Assembly: GCA_023388075.1 (NCBI GenBank)
Contig: JAEWGX010000016.1
Span: forward strand, 1-64,000
Length of the DNA: 64,000 nt
From: Pseudomonadota bacterium
GTDB lineage: Bacteria; Pseudomonadota; Gammaproteobacteria; Burkholderiales; Burkholderiaceae_E
Direction: 5' to 3'
The translations under genes and the position numbers were made by a program. Under the pieces are notes generated by a model. It ran no database searches and was not told where the DNA came from. It worked only from the letters and a program-made list of their open reading frames with translations. Positions 31,336 through 40,399 of this stretch are shown in pieces. Positions within the stretch are counted from its first letter, which is position 1; the number at the start of each line of letters is the position of its first letter.

Positions 31336-32249
31336 CGCCGGTCGCGAGCCTGATCGGTGCGCCCACGGATATCGGCGCCGGCGTGCGGGGAGCCGGCATG
31401 GGGCCGGAGGCCCTGCGGGTCGCGGGGATCGTGGCGGCGTTGCAGCGGCAGGGCGTGGGTGTCTACGACGCCGGCAACCTCGTGGGGCCGGTCAATCCGT
31501 CGTTGCCTCCGGACCGCGGCCTGCGTCACCTCTACCAGTGCATCGCCTGGAACCGCCTGGTCTACGACTCGGTCTCCGAAGCGCTCGCCGAGGGCCGCAT
31601 GCCGATCCTGCTGGGCGGCGACCACAGCGTGGGCATCGGCTCGATCAGCGCGGTGGCGCGCCATTGCCGCGAGTCCGGGCGCCCGTTGCGTGTCCTCTGG
31701 CTCGACGCGCATGCGGACAGCAATACGGCGGACACCACGCCAAGCGGCAACCTGCACGGCATTCCGATCGCCTGCCTGCTTGGTCACGGGCCCGAGGGGC
31801 TGACGACGCTGTCCGGCACGCAGCCCGCGCTGGCGCCAGGCCAGTTGACCCAGGTCGGCATCCGCAGCGTCGACGACGAAGAGAAGGCGATGGTGGACGC
31901 GCTCGGCTTCGAGGTCTTCGACATGCGGCAGGTCGACGAGGTGGGCATGCGCAGCGTCATGCGGCAGGCGCTCGCGCACGTGGTGCCCGGCACCCACCTG
32001 CACGTGAGCCTCGACGCCGACTTCCTTGACCCCTCGATCGCACCCGGTGTCGGCACCGGCGTGAAGGGCGGACCCACCTACCGCGAAGCGCAACTCTGCA
32101 TGGAGATGATCGCGGATACCGGCTGCCTCGGCTCGCTCGACATCGTCGAGGTCAACCCCGCGCTGGACGAGCGCAACCGGACCGCGGAGCTGATCGTGGA
32201 GCTGGTCGAGAGCCTCTTCGGCAAGCGTACGCTGATGCGGCGCGGCTGA
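31332..32249 (+). CDS. rocF: Arginase
   Basis: Manganese enzyme that hydrolyses arginine to ornithine and urea. The 305-residue ureohydrolase has all metal motifs: GGDHSVGIGS, WLDAHADSNT, SLDADFLDP. GNLHGIPIACLLGHG and the ending ELVESLFGKRT are typical of arginase rather than agmatinase. It starts with ATG overlapping the ocd stop (ATGA), so it supplies ornithine to the cyclodeaminase. Control by the divergent Lrp-type regulator is an inference from position. Confidence 0.95.
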   Translation: MTPVASLIGAPTDIGAGVRGAGMGPEALRVAGIVAALQRQGVGVYDAGNLVGPVNPSLPPDRGLRHLYQCIAWNRLVYDSVSEALAEGRMPILLGGDHSVGIGSISAVARHCRESGRPLRVLWLDAHADSNTADTTPSGNLHGIPIACLLGHGPEGLTTLSGTQPALAPGQLTQVGIRSVDDEEKAMVDALGFEVFDMRQVDEVGMRSVMRQALAHVVPGTHLHVSLDADFLDPSIAPGVGTGVKGGPTYREAQLCMEMIADTGCLGSLDIVEVNPALDERNRTAELIVELVESLFGKRTLMRRG

Positions 32250-32312
32250 CCCGCCGCGCCGCCCGGGCAACCGGCCGGGAACCTCGACGGGTCCCGCCAG
32301 GGCTCCGCGCGT

Positions 32313-33281
32313 TCAATCCACCTTGGCGCCCGACTGCTTCACGATGTCCCTCATGCGCGCCGTCTCCTTCCGGATCTCGGCGGCGAACTCGTCCGGGCTT
32401 GCGAGCGCCGGCGACATGCCCTGGCTCGCCATGTTCTTCTCGACGAAGTCGGGATCGGCCAGCACACTTGCCACCGCCTTGTTGAATCGCGCGATGACCT
32501 CCTTTGGCGTGCCTGCGGGCGCCAGGAATCCGTACAGGGCGCCGATATCCATGTCCTTGTAGCCTGCCTCGGTGAAGGTCGGCACGTCCGGCACCAGGGG
32601 CACGCGCTTGTCGCCGCTCACCGCCAGCACCTTGAGCCTTCCATCCTTCTTGAGGTGGCCCTGGATCGTGGGGAACGCCGGGAAGGTGAAGAGGATCTGG
32701 CCACCGATCACGTCCGCGACCGCCGGCCCGGCGCCCTTGTAGGGGACGTGGGCGAGGTCGGTCCCGGTCACCTTCTTGTACATCTCGCCCATGAGATGGG
32801 CCTGGCTGCCCGCGCCATAGGAGCCGTAGCTGAGCTTGCCCGGCCGCGACTTCGTATACGCGATCAGCTCGTCCAGGCTAGCGACGGGCAGGCTCGCGTT
32901 GACCACGAGCCCGAGCGGGACGTAGGCCACCGGTGCCACCGCCGCCAGGTCGCGCTCCACATCGTAGGACAGGGAGGAGAACAACAGCGGGTTGAGAACG
33001 AAGGTGGCATCGTTGGTGAAGAGGATCGTGTGGCCGTCGGGCGCGGCGTTGGCCACCACGTTGACGCCGATGGCCGTGTTGCCTCCCGGCTTGTTCTCGA
33101 TCACGACGGGCTGGCCGAGCACCTCGGAGAGCTTCTCTCCCAGCTTGCGTCCGAGGAAATCGGTGGTGCCGCCCGGCGCGTACGGTACGACCATGTTGAT
33201 GGGACGGGACGGATAGGTCTGCGCGTGCACCGGGGCAGCGAGGACGAGGCACGCGAGCAGGGAGAGCACAGCCTTGCGCAT
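32313..33281 (-). CDS. Bug-type periplasmic binding protein (tripartite tricarboxylate family)
   Basis: A 322-residue protein with a Sec signal peptide (RKAVLSLLACLVLAAPVHAQ) and the Bug signature regions YPSRPINMVVPYAPGGTTDFLG, VVIENKPGGNTAIG, PYKGAGPAVADVIGGQI and LAPAGTPKEVIARFN. Bordetella-type Bug proteins bind carboxylates and similar small molecules, and large numbers occur in Burkholderiales, mostly without transporter partners. A strong GGAGG site precedes the ATG. No TctA/TctB genes are nearby, so it may act with a distant transporter or in sensing. Confidence 0.92.
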   Translation of the reverse strand: MRKAVLSLLACLVLAAPVHAQTYPSRPINMVVPYAPGGTTDFLGRKLGEKLSEVLGQPVVIENKPGGNTAIGVNVVANAAPDGHTILFTNDATFVLNPLLFSSLSYDVERDLAAVAPVAYVPLGLVVNASLPVASLDELIAYTKSRPGKLSYGSYGAGSQAHLMGEMYKKVTGTDLAHVPYKGAGPAVADVIGGQILFTFPAFPTIQGHLKKDGRLKVLAVSGDKRVPLVPDVPTFTEAGYKDMDIGALYGFLAPAGTPKEVIARFNKAVASVLADPDFVEKNMASQGMSPALASPDEFAAEIRKETARMRDIVKQSGAKVD

Positions 33282-33452
33282 AGGTCTTCCTCCGTGGATG
33301 CGAGGCCTTGCTTGCCTCGCGGCAGTCGGCTTGGCCCAGGCGTCATTTCTGCCCGGCTCCGCATCTTAAGCTGCGCGAGGCTGGCTGTCTCGGCCAATTG
33401 CAGGCCGTCCACCGCCCCGACGAGAGCGATCGGGCCGCGGGTCTATCGGCGG

Positions 33453-34178
33453 CTAACCGCGCGTGCCCGGTCGCGAGGCGAGAGCCTGCGAGGGAGCCGG
33501 CCAGTCGAGCGTGCGGGTCGCGGCTATGGCCGCGGACTCGAACGCCTGCATGCGACCTTGAACCTTGGCGGCATAGTTTCGCGCGCCGCCTGAATATCTG
33601 GCCAGCGCCGGAGCCAGCTCGCCGGCTCGGGCAAGATAACCGGCCAGGACCCGCGCGCCCACTTCGATGCTCACGGCGGGGTCGTAGAGGAGTGCCGCGC
33701 CGCCCGCCGCACGCACCACCTGCGGGTGAAAGCGCGGGACCACCTGCATCAGTCCCAGCGCGCCGTAGCGCGAGCGGGCGCGCGGATCGAAGCTCGACTC
33801 GGTCTCCGCGATCGCGAGCAGCAGCGGGGCCGGCAGCCCATGCTGCCAGGCGGCGCGTTCGGCTGCCCGGACGATCTCGCGGGCCTCGGCGGGCGGGCGC
33901 CGATAGCGGTCCACGATGTACGCTACCCGGGCATCCTCCACCGCGCGGGCTGTGCGCAAGGCGAGGTCGTGGGCCTGCTGGAGATCACGCGTGGCTTCGG
34001 TCCGGTCCGGAATGCCGGCAGGCACGGAGGTGCTTGCGATTGCGAGCAATGCCGCCGCCAGGCGCCGGAATGACTTCGTGCCGAAGCCCGATGCGCGAGC
34101 GGAGCCCGGAGCCCGCGCCGACGCTGGACGGGGAGAGGGGACAATGCCTGCGAGACAACCGGGTGCGGAGTGCTCCAT
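33453..34178 (-). CDS. Lytic transglycosylase (SLT domain)
   Basis: A peptidoglycan-cleaving enzyme of the soluble lytic transglycosylase family. The catalytic Glu lies in LAIAETESSFDPRARS and the family motif continues SRYGALGLMQVVPRFHPQVV; ALARYSGGARNYAAKVQGRM completes the domain. The product of 241 residues from ATG 34178 has a possible signal peptide around residues 35-55 (FRRLAAALLAIASTSVPAG), longer than usual at its N terminus. A later start nearer the signal is likely, but no convincing ribosome-binding site decides it. Confidence 0.8.
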   Translation of the reverse strand: MEHSAPGCLAGIVPSPRPASARAPGSARASGFGTKSFRRLAAALLAIASTSVPAGIPDRTEATRDLQQAHDLALRTARAVEDARVAYIVDRYRRPPAEAREIVRAAERAAWQHGLPAPLLLAIAETESSFDPRARSRYGALGLMQVVPRFHPQVVRAAGGAALLYDPAVSIEVGARVLAGYLARAGELAPALARYSGGARNYAAKVQGRMQAFESAAIAATRTLDWPAPSQALASRPGTRG

Positions 34179-34328
34179 CGTGGCCGGGGTGGACGCCGTC
34201 GAGCGGCAACCGCCTCGAGCAGCAAGCACGATGCCCAGGGTTAACCCTATCGTCCGGGCACCCCGGGCCTCCTATTTCAGCGGCGGCGAGCGCCAAGCTC
34301 ACTGCCCCTTTGGCAGGGGTGTGCGCGG

Positions 34329-35729
34329 CTACTTCCAGCCGCCGCCCAGCACCTTGTAGAGGGTCACCAGGTTCTGCACCTGGGCGGCCTGCACCAGCAC
34401 CAGCGCCTGCTGCGCCACGAACAGCGAGCGCTGGGCGTCGAGCACGTCCAGGTAGCTGGCGGCGCCGTTGCGGTAGCGCAGGTCCGCAAGCCGGAAGCGG
34501 GCGCTTTCGGCTCGTACCTGGGCGCGCTGCGCCCGCGTCTCGTCGACCAGGGTGGAGCGGGCGGCGAGCGCGTCGGCCACCTCGCGGAAGGCGTCCTGGA
34601 TGGCGCGCTCGTAGCGCGCGACGGCGATGTCGCGCGCTGCCTCGCTGGCGCGCAGGTTCGCCTTGTTGCGGCCGTAGTCGAAGATCGGCAGCAGGGCCTG
34701 CGGATTCAGCGTCCAGGCGAACTTGCCGTCGCTGAAGAGCTCGGACAGCTCCGTGCTGGCCACGCCGGCGGAGGTGGTGAGCGAGATCCGCGGCCAGAAG
34801 GCGGCCCGCGCGGCGCCGATGCTGGCATTGGCCGCGATCAGCTCCTGTTCGGCCGCCAGCACGTCCGGACGCCGGACCAGGACATCCGAAGGCAATCCCA
34901 CCGGCACGTCGGGCAGGGTCTGGCGCGACATGAGGGGCTGGGGCGGGGGCAGGTTCGCCGGCATCGGCTGCCCGAGCAGCAGCACGAGCGCATTCTGGTC
35001 CAGCGCGCGCCGACGCTGCACCTGGGCGAGAGTCACCCGGGCCGACTCGTAGAGCGCCTCGGCCTGGCGGAAGTCGAGCTCCGAGGCCGCGCCGTTGTCG
35101 AACTTGAGCTTGGTGAGCTTGAGCGACTCCTCGCGGGTGCGCAACGCCTGCTGCGTGACTTCCAGGAGCTCGTCGTCGGCCAGGAGGTTGAAGTAGAGGT
35201 TCGCGACCGCCGCGATCAGGGAGATCCTTGCCGACTTCTGCGCTTCCTCGGTCGCGAGGTACTGCGCCAGCGCCGCATCGCTCAGGCTGCGGATGCGGCC
35301 GAAGAAGTCGAACTCGAAGGCGGTGACGGCCAGCCCCACCGTATAGAGGCTGGACTGCTCGCCCGTGGGTCCGGGTTGGCGCTGACCGATGGCTGCGGCG
35401 TTGACCGTCGGCAACTGGTCGGCACGGCGGATGCGATACTGGGCACGGGCCCGCTCGATCGCGAGCCCCGCGGCTCGCAGGTCGCGGTTGTTGTCGAGCG
35501 CCACCGTGACCAGGGCCTTCAGCCGCGGATCGGCGAAGAAGTCCTGCCACTGGATATCCGCGGCAAGCGCGCCATCAGCGGTTGCCGGCGGCGCCTCCGG
35601 AAACGCGGGCGAAACGGGCGGCGCCGGTCGCTGGTACTCGGGCGCCATCGACGCACAGGCGCCGAGCAGCAGGCTGACGGCCACGCCGGCGGCCAGGCGG
35701 CCAATGGTTCTTGCGCAATCGTCGGACAT
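34329..35729 (-). CDS. Outer-membrane efflux lipoprotein (NodT/OprM family)
   Basis: The TolC-like channel of an RND pump. The 466-residue lipoprotein has lipobox LLGACAS, the front segment YQRPAPPVSPAFPEA, and repeated helical barrel sequences with the family marker VAVTAFEFDFFGRIRSLSDA plus RNKANLRASEAARDIAVARYE. Its ATG at 35729 overlaps the transporter stop as TGATG. It is the third gene of the leftward membrane-fusion-protein, RND transporter, channel operon, the complete set needed for a trans-envelope drug pump. Confidence 0.94.
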   Translation of the reverse strand: MSDDCARTIGRLAAGVAVSLLLGACASMAPEYQRPAPPVSPAFPEAPPATADGALAADIQWQDFFADPRLKALVTVALDNNRDLRAAGLAIERARAQYRIRRADQLPTVNAAAIGQRQPGPTGEQSSLYTVGLAVTAFEFDFFGRIRSLSDAALAQYLATEEAQKSARISLIAAVANLYFNLLADDELLEVTQQALRTREESLKLTKLKFDNGAASELDFRQAEALYESARVTLAQVQRRRALDQNALVLLLGQPMPANLPPPQPLMSRQTLPDVPVGLPSDVLVRRPDVLAAEQELIAANASIGAARAAFWPRISLTTSAGVASTELSELFSDGKFAWTLNPQALLPIFDYGRNKANLRASEAARDIAVARYERAIQDAFREVADALAARSTLVDETRAQRAQVRAESARFRLADLRYRNGAASYLDVLDAQRSLFVAQQALVLVQAAQVQNLVTLYKVLGGGWK

Positions 35730-38700
35730 CACTGATTTCCTTGTCGTTGCGGCGAGGACGGTCCCGGCGGCACCGTGCCCGGGGGCGTCGGGTCCGGCCG
35801 CGCGGCGTCGTCCTGGTGAGCATACATGCGGCGCTGGCGCTCGCTGCCCTTGAAGATCGAGCGCACGACCACGAAGAAGATCGGCACGAAGATGACCGCG
35901 AGCAAGGTGGCGCTGACCATGCCGCCGACGACACCGGTGCCGATCGCGCGCTGGCTTGCCGAGCCCGCGCCGCTCGAGAGCACGAGCGGCATGACGCCGA
36001 GCGTGAAGGCGAGGGAGGTCATGAGGATGGGACGGAATCGGATGTGCGCGGCTTCCAGCGCCGCGGCGATCACCGTGCGTCCCTGGGCGTGCAGGTCCTT
36101 GGCGAACTCGATGATCAGCACCGCGTTCTTCGCCGACAGCCCGATGATGGTGATGAGCCCGACGTTGAAATAGACGTCGTTGGACTGGCCGCCGATCGTG
36201 ACCGCCAGCACCACTCCGAGCACGCCGAGCGGCACCACCAGGATGACGGAGAGCGGGATGGACCAGCTCTCGTAGAGCGCGGCGAGGCACAGGAAGACCG
36301 ACAGCAGGGCGAAGCCGAACAGGATGAACGCCTGCGCGCCGGCGAGCTTCTCCTCGCGCGACTGCCCGGTCCATTCGTAGGCGAATCCCTCCGGAAGCTG
36401 CGCGGCGAGCCGCTCCATCTCGCTCATCGCCTCGCCCGTGCTGCGCCCGGTGGCGGCATCGCCGACGATGCGCATCGTCGGGTAACCGTTGTAGCGCACG
36501 GTCTGCATCGGCCCGGTGATCCACCGTGTCGTGGCGAAGGCGGAGAGCGGCACCTGCGCACCGGCCGCGCTCGAGGCATTGAGCCGCAACAGGTCGTCCG
36601 GCTGCATGCGCGCGGGCGCGTCCGCCTGGATGACCACCCGCTGCAGCCGTCCGTCGTTGGGGAAGTCGTTGACGTAGCGCGAGCCGAGCGCGGTGGAGAT
36701 GATGGTGTTGACCGCGGTGAAGCTCACGCCGAGCGCATTGGCCTTGTCGCGGTCGATCACCAGCTCGAGCTGCGGCGCGTCCTCCAGCCCGTCCGGGCGC
36801 ACACCGGCCAGCACCGGGCTCTGCGCCGCCAGGCCGAGCAGCTGGTTGCGCGCGGCGACCAGCGCCTCGTGCCCGTTGCCGCCGCGATCCTGCAGGCGGA
36901 AGGTGAAGCCGGAGGCGGTGCCGAGCTCCGGGATGGGTGGCGGGCTCAGCGGGAAGATGAACGCGTCGCGGATGCCGGAGAGAGCACCGAAGGCCCGTCC
37001 GGCGAGCGCCTGCGCCGAGCTGCCAGGGTCCTCGCGCTCTGCCCAGTCCTTGAGGGTGATGAACGCAAGGCCGGCATTCTGGCCCTGCCCGGAGAAGCTG
37101 AAGCCGAGCACGCTCACCATGCTCTGGACCTCGGGCTGGTCCAGGATGTAGCCCTCCACCTGCTTCATCACCTCGAGCGTCCGGTTCTGCGTGGCACCCG
37201 CCGGCAACTGCACGTTCACCAGCATGTTCCCCTGGTCCTCCGGCGGCAGGAACGAGGTGGGCAGGCGCACGTAGAAAAGGCCGACGACCACGATGATCGC
37301 CACGTAGATGACCAGGTAGCGCGGCGCCCGGCGCAGGATCCGCGCGAGCAGCCCCTCGTATCCCTTGGCGGTTCGCGTGAAGTTGCGGTTGAACCAGCCG
37401 AAGAAGCCGCCCTTGGCATGGTGGTGTCCCGCAGCGACCGGTTTCAGCAGCGTCGCGCAGAGCGCCGGCGTGAGCGAGAGCGCCATGAACGCCGAGAACA
37501 GGATGGAGGTCACCATGACCGCCGAGAACTGGCGATAGATGTTGCCCACCGATCCGCCGAAGAAGGCGAGCGGCACGAACACCGACACCAGCACCACCGT
37601 GACGCCGACGATCGCGCCGGAGATCTGTCCCATCGCCTTGCGGGTGGCAGGCAGCGGCGGCAGGCCTTCCTCGCTCATGATGCGCTCGACGTTCTCCACC
37701 ACCACGATGGCATCGTCCACCACGATCCCGATCACGAGGACCATGCCGAACATGGTGAGCACGTTGATCGAGAAGCCGAGCGCGAACAGGGCGCCGAAGG
37801 TGCCCAGCAGCGCGACCGGTACCACGAGGGTCGGGATGATGGTGTAGCGGAAATTCTGCAGGAACAGGAACATCACCAAAAAGACCAGCGCCACCGCCTC
37901 GAGCAGCGTGACCACCACCTGGCGGATGGAGATCTCGACGAAGCGGGAGCTGTCGTACGGGATGCTCCATTGCACGCCCTGAGGGAAGTAGCGGGCGAGC
38001 TCCTCCATGCGGGTGCGCACCGCCTCGGCCGTCGCCAGCGCGTTGCCGGTGGGCGCGAGCTGCACGCCGATGCCGGTGGAGGGGTTCCCGTTCAGCCGCG
38101 CCGAGGTGGCATAGCTTTCCGCGCCGAGCTCGATGCGGGCGACGTCGCGCATCCGCACCGTGGAGCCGTCGGTGTTGGCGCGCAGGACGATATCGCCGAA
38201 CTCCTCCACCGTCGAGAGCTGGCCCTTCACCACGACGGTGGCGGAGATCGTCTGGCCGGGGAGGTTGGGCAGGTCGCCGAGAGTCCCGGAGGACACCTGG
38301 GCGTTCTGCGCGCTGATCGCCGCCGCCACGTCGGCGGCAGAAAGGTTGTAGCCGACCAGGCGGGTCGGGTCGATCCAGATCCGCATGGCGCGCTCGGAGC
38401 CGAAGAGGCGGGCCTGGCCCACGCCTGGCAGCCGCTGGATCTCCGGCAGCACGTTGCGCGAGGCGAAGTCGCCGAGCGCGATCGGGTCGAAGTCCGGGTT
38501 GCTCGAGGACAGGATGGTGAAGAGCAGGAAGTTCGAGCGCGACTTGTCGATGCGCACGCCCTGCTGCGTGACGGCTGCCGGCAGGCGCGGCGTGGCCCGC
38601 GACAGGCGGTTCTGCACGTCCACCTGCGCGAGGTCCGCGTCCGTGCCGTTCTCGAAGGTGATCGTGAGCTGGCCGGTGCCGTTGGCCTGGGACACCGACT

Positions 38701-38935
38701 CCATGTAGATCATGCCCGGCGAGCCGTTCATCTCGCGCTCGATCACCCCGATCACCGACTCCTCGAGCACCTGCGCCGAGGCGCCGGGATAGGCCACGTT
38801 GATCACGATCGCCGGCGGGGCCACCGGCGGGTACTGCGAGATGGGGAGCTGGAAGATCGATACCGCGCCGATCACCATGATGAAGAGCGCGATCACCCAC
38901 GCGAAGATGGGGCGGTTGATGAAGAACTGGGCCAT
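35729..38935 (-). CDS. RND multidrug efflux transporter (HAE1 family, AcrB/MexB-like)
   Basis: A 1068-residue inner-membrane proton antiporter with about 12 helices and two large periplasmic loops. It starts MAQFFINRPIFAWVIALFIM, the signature of hydrophobe/amphiphile exporters. The proton-relay Asp pair in helix 4 is visible in GIVVDDAIVVVENVER. The pore segment with IPYDSSRFVEISI and the C-terminal TGVVGGMVSATLLAVIFVPI are typical. The pump exports hydrophobic drugs, detergents or bile-like compounds; exact spectrum cannot be read. It lies 9 bp after the adaptor gene. Confidence 0.97.
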   Translation of the reverse strand: MAQFFINRPIFAWVIALFIMVIGAVSIFQLPISQYPPVAPPAIVINVAYPGASAQVLEESVIGVIEREMNGSPGMIYMESVSQANGTGQLTITFENGTDADLAQVDVQNRLSRATPRLPAAVTQQGVRIDKSRSNFLLFTILSSSNPDFDPIALGDFASRNVLPEIQRLPGVGQARLFGSERAMRIWIDPTRLVGYNLSAADVAAAISAQNAQVSSGTLGDLPNLPGQTISATVVVKGQLSTVEEFGDIVLRANTDGSTVRMRDVARIELGAESYATSARLNGNPSTGIGVQLAPTGNALATAEAVRTRMEELARYFPQGVQWSIPYDSSRFVEISIRQVVVTLLEAVALVFLVMFLFLQNFRYTIIPTLVVPVALLGTFGALFALGFSINVLTMFGMVLVIGIVVDDAIVVVENVERIMSEEGLPPLPATRKAMGQISGAIVGVTVVLVSVFVPLAFFGGSVGNIYRQFSAVMVTSILFSAFMALSLTPALCATLLKPVAAGHHHAKGGFFGWFNRNFTRTAKGYEGLLARILRRAPRYLVIYVAIIVVVGLFYVRLPTSFLPPEDQGNMLVNVQLPAGATQNRTLEVMKQVEGYILDQPEVQSMVSVLGFSFSGQGQNAGLAFITLKDWAEREDPGSSAQALAGRAFGALSGIRDAFIFPLSPPPIPELGTASGFTFRLQDRGGNGHEALVAARNQLLGLAAQSPVLAGVRPDGLEDAPQLELVIDRDKANALGVSFTAVNTIISTALGSRYVNDFPNDGRLQRVVIQADAPARMQPDDLLRLNASSAAGAQVPLSAFATTRWITGPMQTVRYNGYPTMRIVGDAATGRSTGEAMSEMERLAAQLPEGFAYEWTGQSREEKLAGAQAFILFGFALLSVFLCLAALYESWSIPLSVILVVPLGVLGVVLAVTIGGQSNDVYFNVGLITIIGLSAKNAVLIIEFAKDLHAQGRTVIAAALEAAHIRFRPILMTSLAFTLGVMPLVLSSGAGSASQRAIGTGVVGGMVSATLLAVIFVPIFFVVVRSIFKGSERQRRMYAHQDDAARPDPTPPGTVPPGPSSPQRQGNQ

Positions 38936-38944
38936 GGGCTGCGC

Positions 38945-40198
38945 CTACTCGGTCCGGGAGGCCGCCTGTCCCGGCTTCGCGCCGGCCGTCGATCCCTCGG
39001 CGCCGGGCGCCTGGGTGGTGCCGGGCGCCTTCCACGGGACCGGCTTGACGGCGTCCGCGCCGCGCAGCTTCTGGAAGCCGTCGACCATCACCTGCTCGCC
39101 TTCCTTCAGCCCGCCGAGCACGACCCATCCATTGCCCTGTGCCGGACCGAGCTGGACCTGGCGCGGCGCGACCTTGCCGTCCGGCCCGACCACCATCACG
39201 GTGTCGCCGTGGTTGGACCGGGTGACCGCCTGCTGCGGGAGCACGAATCCCTCGGCCTGGGCCTGCTCCAGCCGCACCCGCACGTACATCCCCGGAAGCA
39301 GGAGCCGGTCGGGGTTCGGCACGATCGCACGCAGCGTGACCTGGCCGGATGTGGGATCGACGGTGAGGTCGGCAAAGAGCAGCTCGCCGGGCTTGTCGTA
39401 GACCGACCCGTCCTCGAGCACGATGCGGATCTGCGCGCTGTCCGTGTCGGCGCGCTTGAGCTCGCCGCTGGCAAGCGCCCTGCGCAACCGCAGCACCTCC
39501 GCGTTGGACTGGGTGAAGTTGACGTAGATCGGGTCGACCTGCTGCACGACCGCCAAGGCGGTCACCTCTCCCTGGCCGACCAACGCGCCTTCGGTGACCA
39601 GGGCGCGGCCGATGCGGCCGTCGATCGGGGCGGTGACCGATGCGTAGCCGAGATCGATCTCGGCGGTCTCGACTCCGGCCTTTGCCACGGCGACATCGGC
39701 CTGCGCGAGCTTCAGCGCCGCGACGGCGTTGTCATAGTCCTGGCGGCTCACCGCGTTGGCCTGCAGCAGCGGCTTGTAGCGTCGCACCAGCGTCGCGGCC
39801 TGGTTCTCGTTCGCCTGGGCACGCGCGAGCGTGGCGCGTGCGCTTTCGAGGCGAGCCCTGTAGGGCGCGGCGGCGATCTGGAAGAGCGGCTGGCCCGCCT
39901 TCACCTCGCTGCCTTCCTCGAAGAGACGCTTCTCGATAATGCCGGCGACGCGGGCACGCACCTGAGCGACGCGGGAGGCCTCCAGCCGTCCAGGGAGCTC
40001 GACCGAAAGGCCGACGGGGCCGGTCGTGACGGTGACCACGCCGACTTCGGGCGGCGGTGGTGCTCCAGCCGCGGGGCCTTGCGGAGCCTTGTCCGAGCAA
40101 CCTGCGAGCAGGATGGTGAAAACGATCGCCAACAGCCGGGCCTTCAGTCCCCTCGGCACCACGGCGGCACCCGGGAGCTTGTTCTTGTTTGATGCCAT
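38945..40198 (-). CDS. RND efflux periplasmic adaptor (membrane-fusion protein)
   Basis: A 417-residue lipoprotein adaptor (AcrA/MexA type). The lipobox LLAGCS (Cys about 34) follows a long basic N terminus. The barrel-sandwich half VELPGRLEASRVAQVRARVA, the alpha-hairpin region (ARATLARAQANENQAATL, KLAQADVAVAKAG) and DLGYASVTAPIDGRIGR complete the fold. The C-terminal tail is Pro/Gly/Ala rich. It is the first gene of the leftward operon, divergent from the TetR regulator across a 201-bp region containing the operator. Confidence 0.95.
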   Translation of the reverse strand: MASNKNKLPGAAVVPRGLKARLLAIVFTILLAGCSDKAPQGPAAGAPPPPEVGVVTVTTGPVGLSVELPGRLEASRVAQVRARVAGIIEKRLFEEGSEVKAGQPLFQIAAAPYRARLESARATLARAQANENQAATLVRRYKPLLQANAVSRQDYDNAVAALKLAQADVAVAKAGVETAEIDLGYASVTAPIDGRIGRALVTEGALVGQGEVTALAVVQQVDPIYVNFTQSNAEVLRLRRALASGELKRADTDSAQIRIVLEDGSVYDKPGELLFADLTVDPTSGQVTLRAIVPNPDRLLLPGMYVRVRLEQAQAEGFVLPQQAVTRSNHGDTVMVVGPDGKVAPRQVQLGPAQGNGWVVLGGLKEGEQVMVDGFQKLRGADAVKPVPWKAPGTTQAPGAEGSTAGAKPGQAASRTE

Positions 40199-40322
40199 TG
40201 AAAGTCTTCCAGCGTTGCGCGCATCGGCGCAGGGTCGTCCCCCAGGGAACTCCCAGGGTCGTCCCCCCGGAGTCATCCGTGCACCGGCCTGACTGCTGCT
40301 GCCCTGACCCGGCGGACCGAGC

Positions 40323-40358
40323 ATTATACAGATATACATTCATGAGTGTATGTATAAT
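40323..40358. promoter_or_regulatory. Palindromic TetR-type operator flanked by two TATAAT boxes
   Basis: ATACATTCA/TGAGTGTAT forms an imperfect 18-bp palindrome centred between 40342 and 40343. It closely resembles AcrR/TtgR/MexR-group operators of the form ACATTCATGAATGT. A TATAAT box faces left (complement of ATTATA, 40323-40328) and another faces right (40353-40358), so one operator sits between both -10 regions and can repress the pump and its regulator at once. Confidence 0.75.
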
Positions 40359-40399
40359 CGCGCCCCGCGCCCGACGCGACACGAGGCGACCGAACCGGC

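Noticed and set aside
34329..39128. A single 1599-codon leftward frame spanning channel and transporter
   Set aside because: Only its last 466 codons are the channel gene. The rest is an out-of-frame shadow of the RND transporter.
35711..40192. A 1493-codon open frame on the plus strand opposite the RND pump operon
   Set aside because: It is antisense to three well-supported genes in a GC-rich region where stop codons are rare. Its composition (His/Arg/Glu/Asp-rich) is that of a shadow frame.
40231..40276. Short direct repeat CAGGGTCGTCCCCC near the adaptor gene
   Set aside because: Two copies only, in low-complexity GC sequence upstream of the ATG. Nothing further supports a regulatory role.
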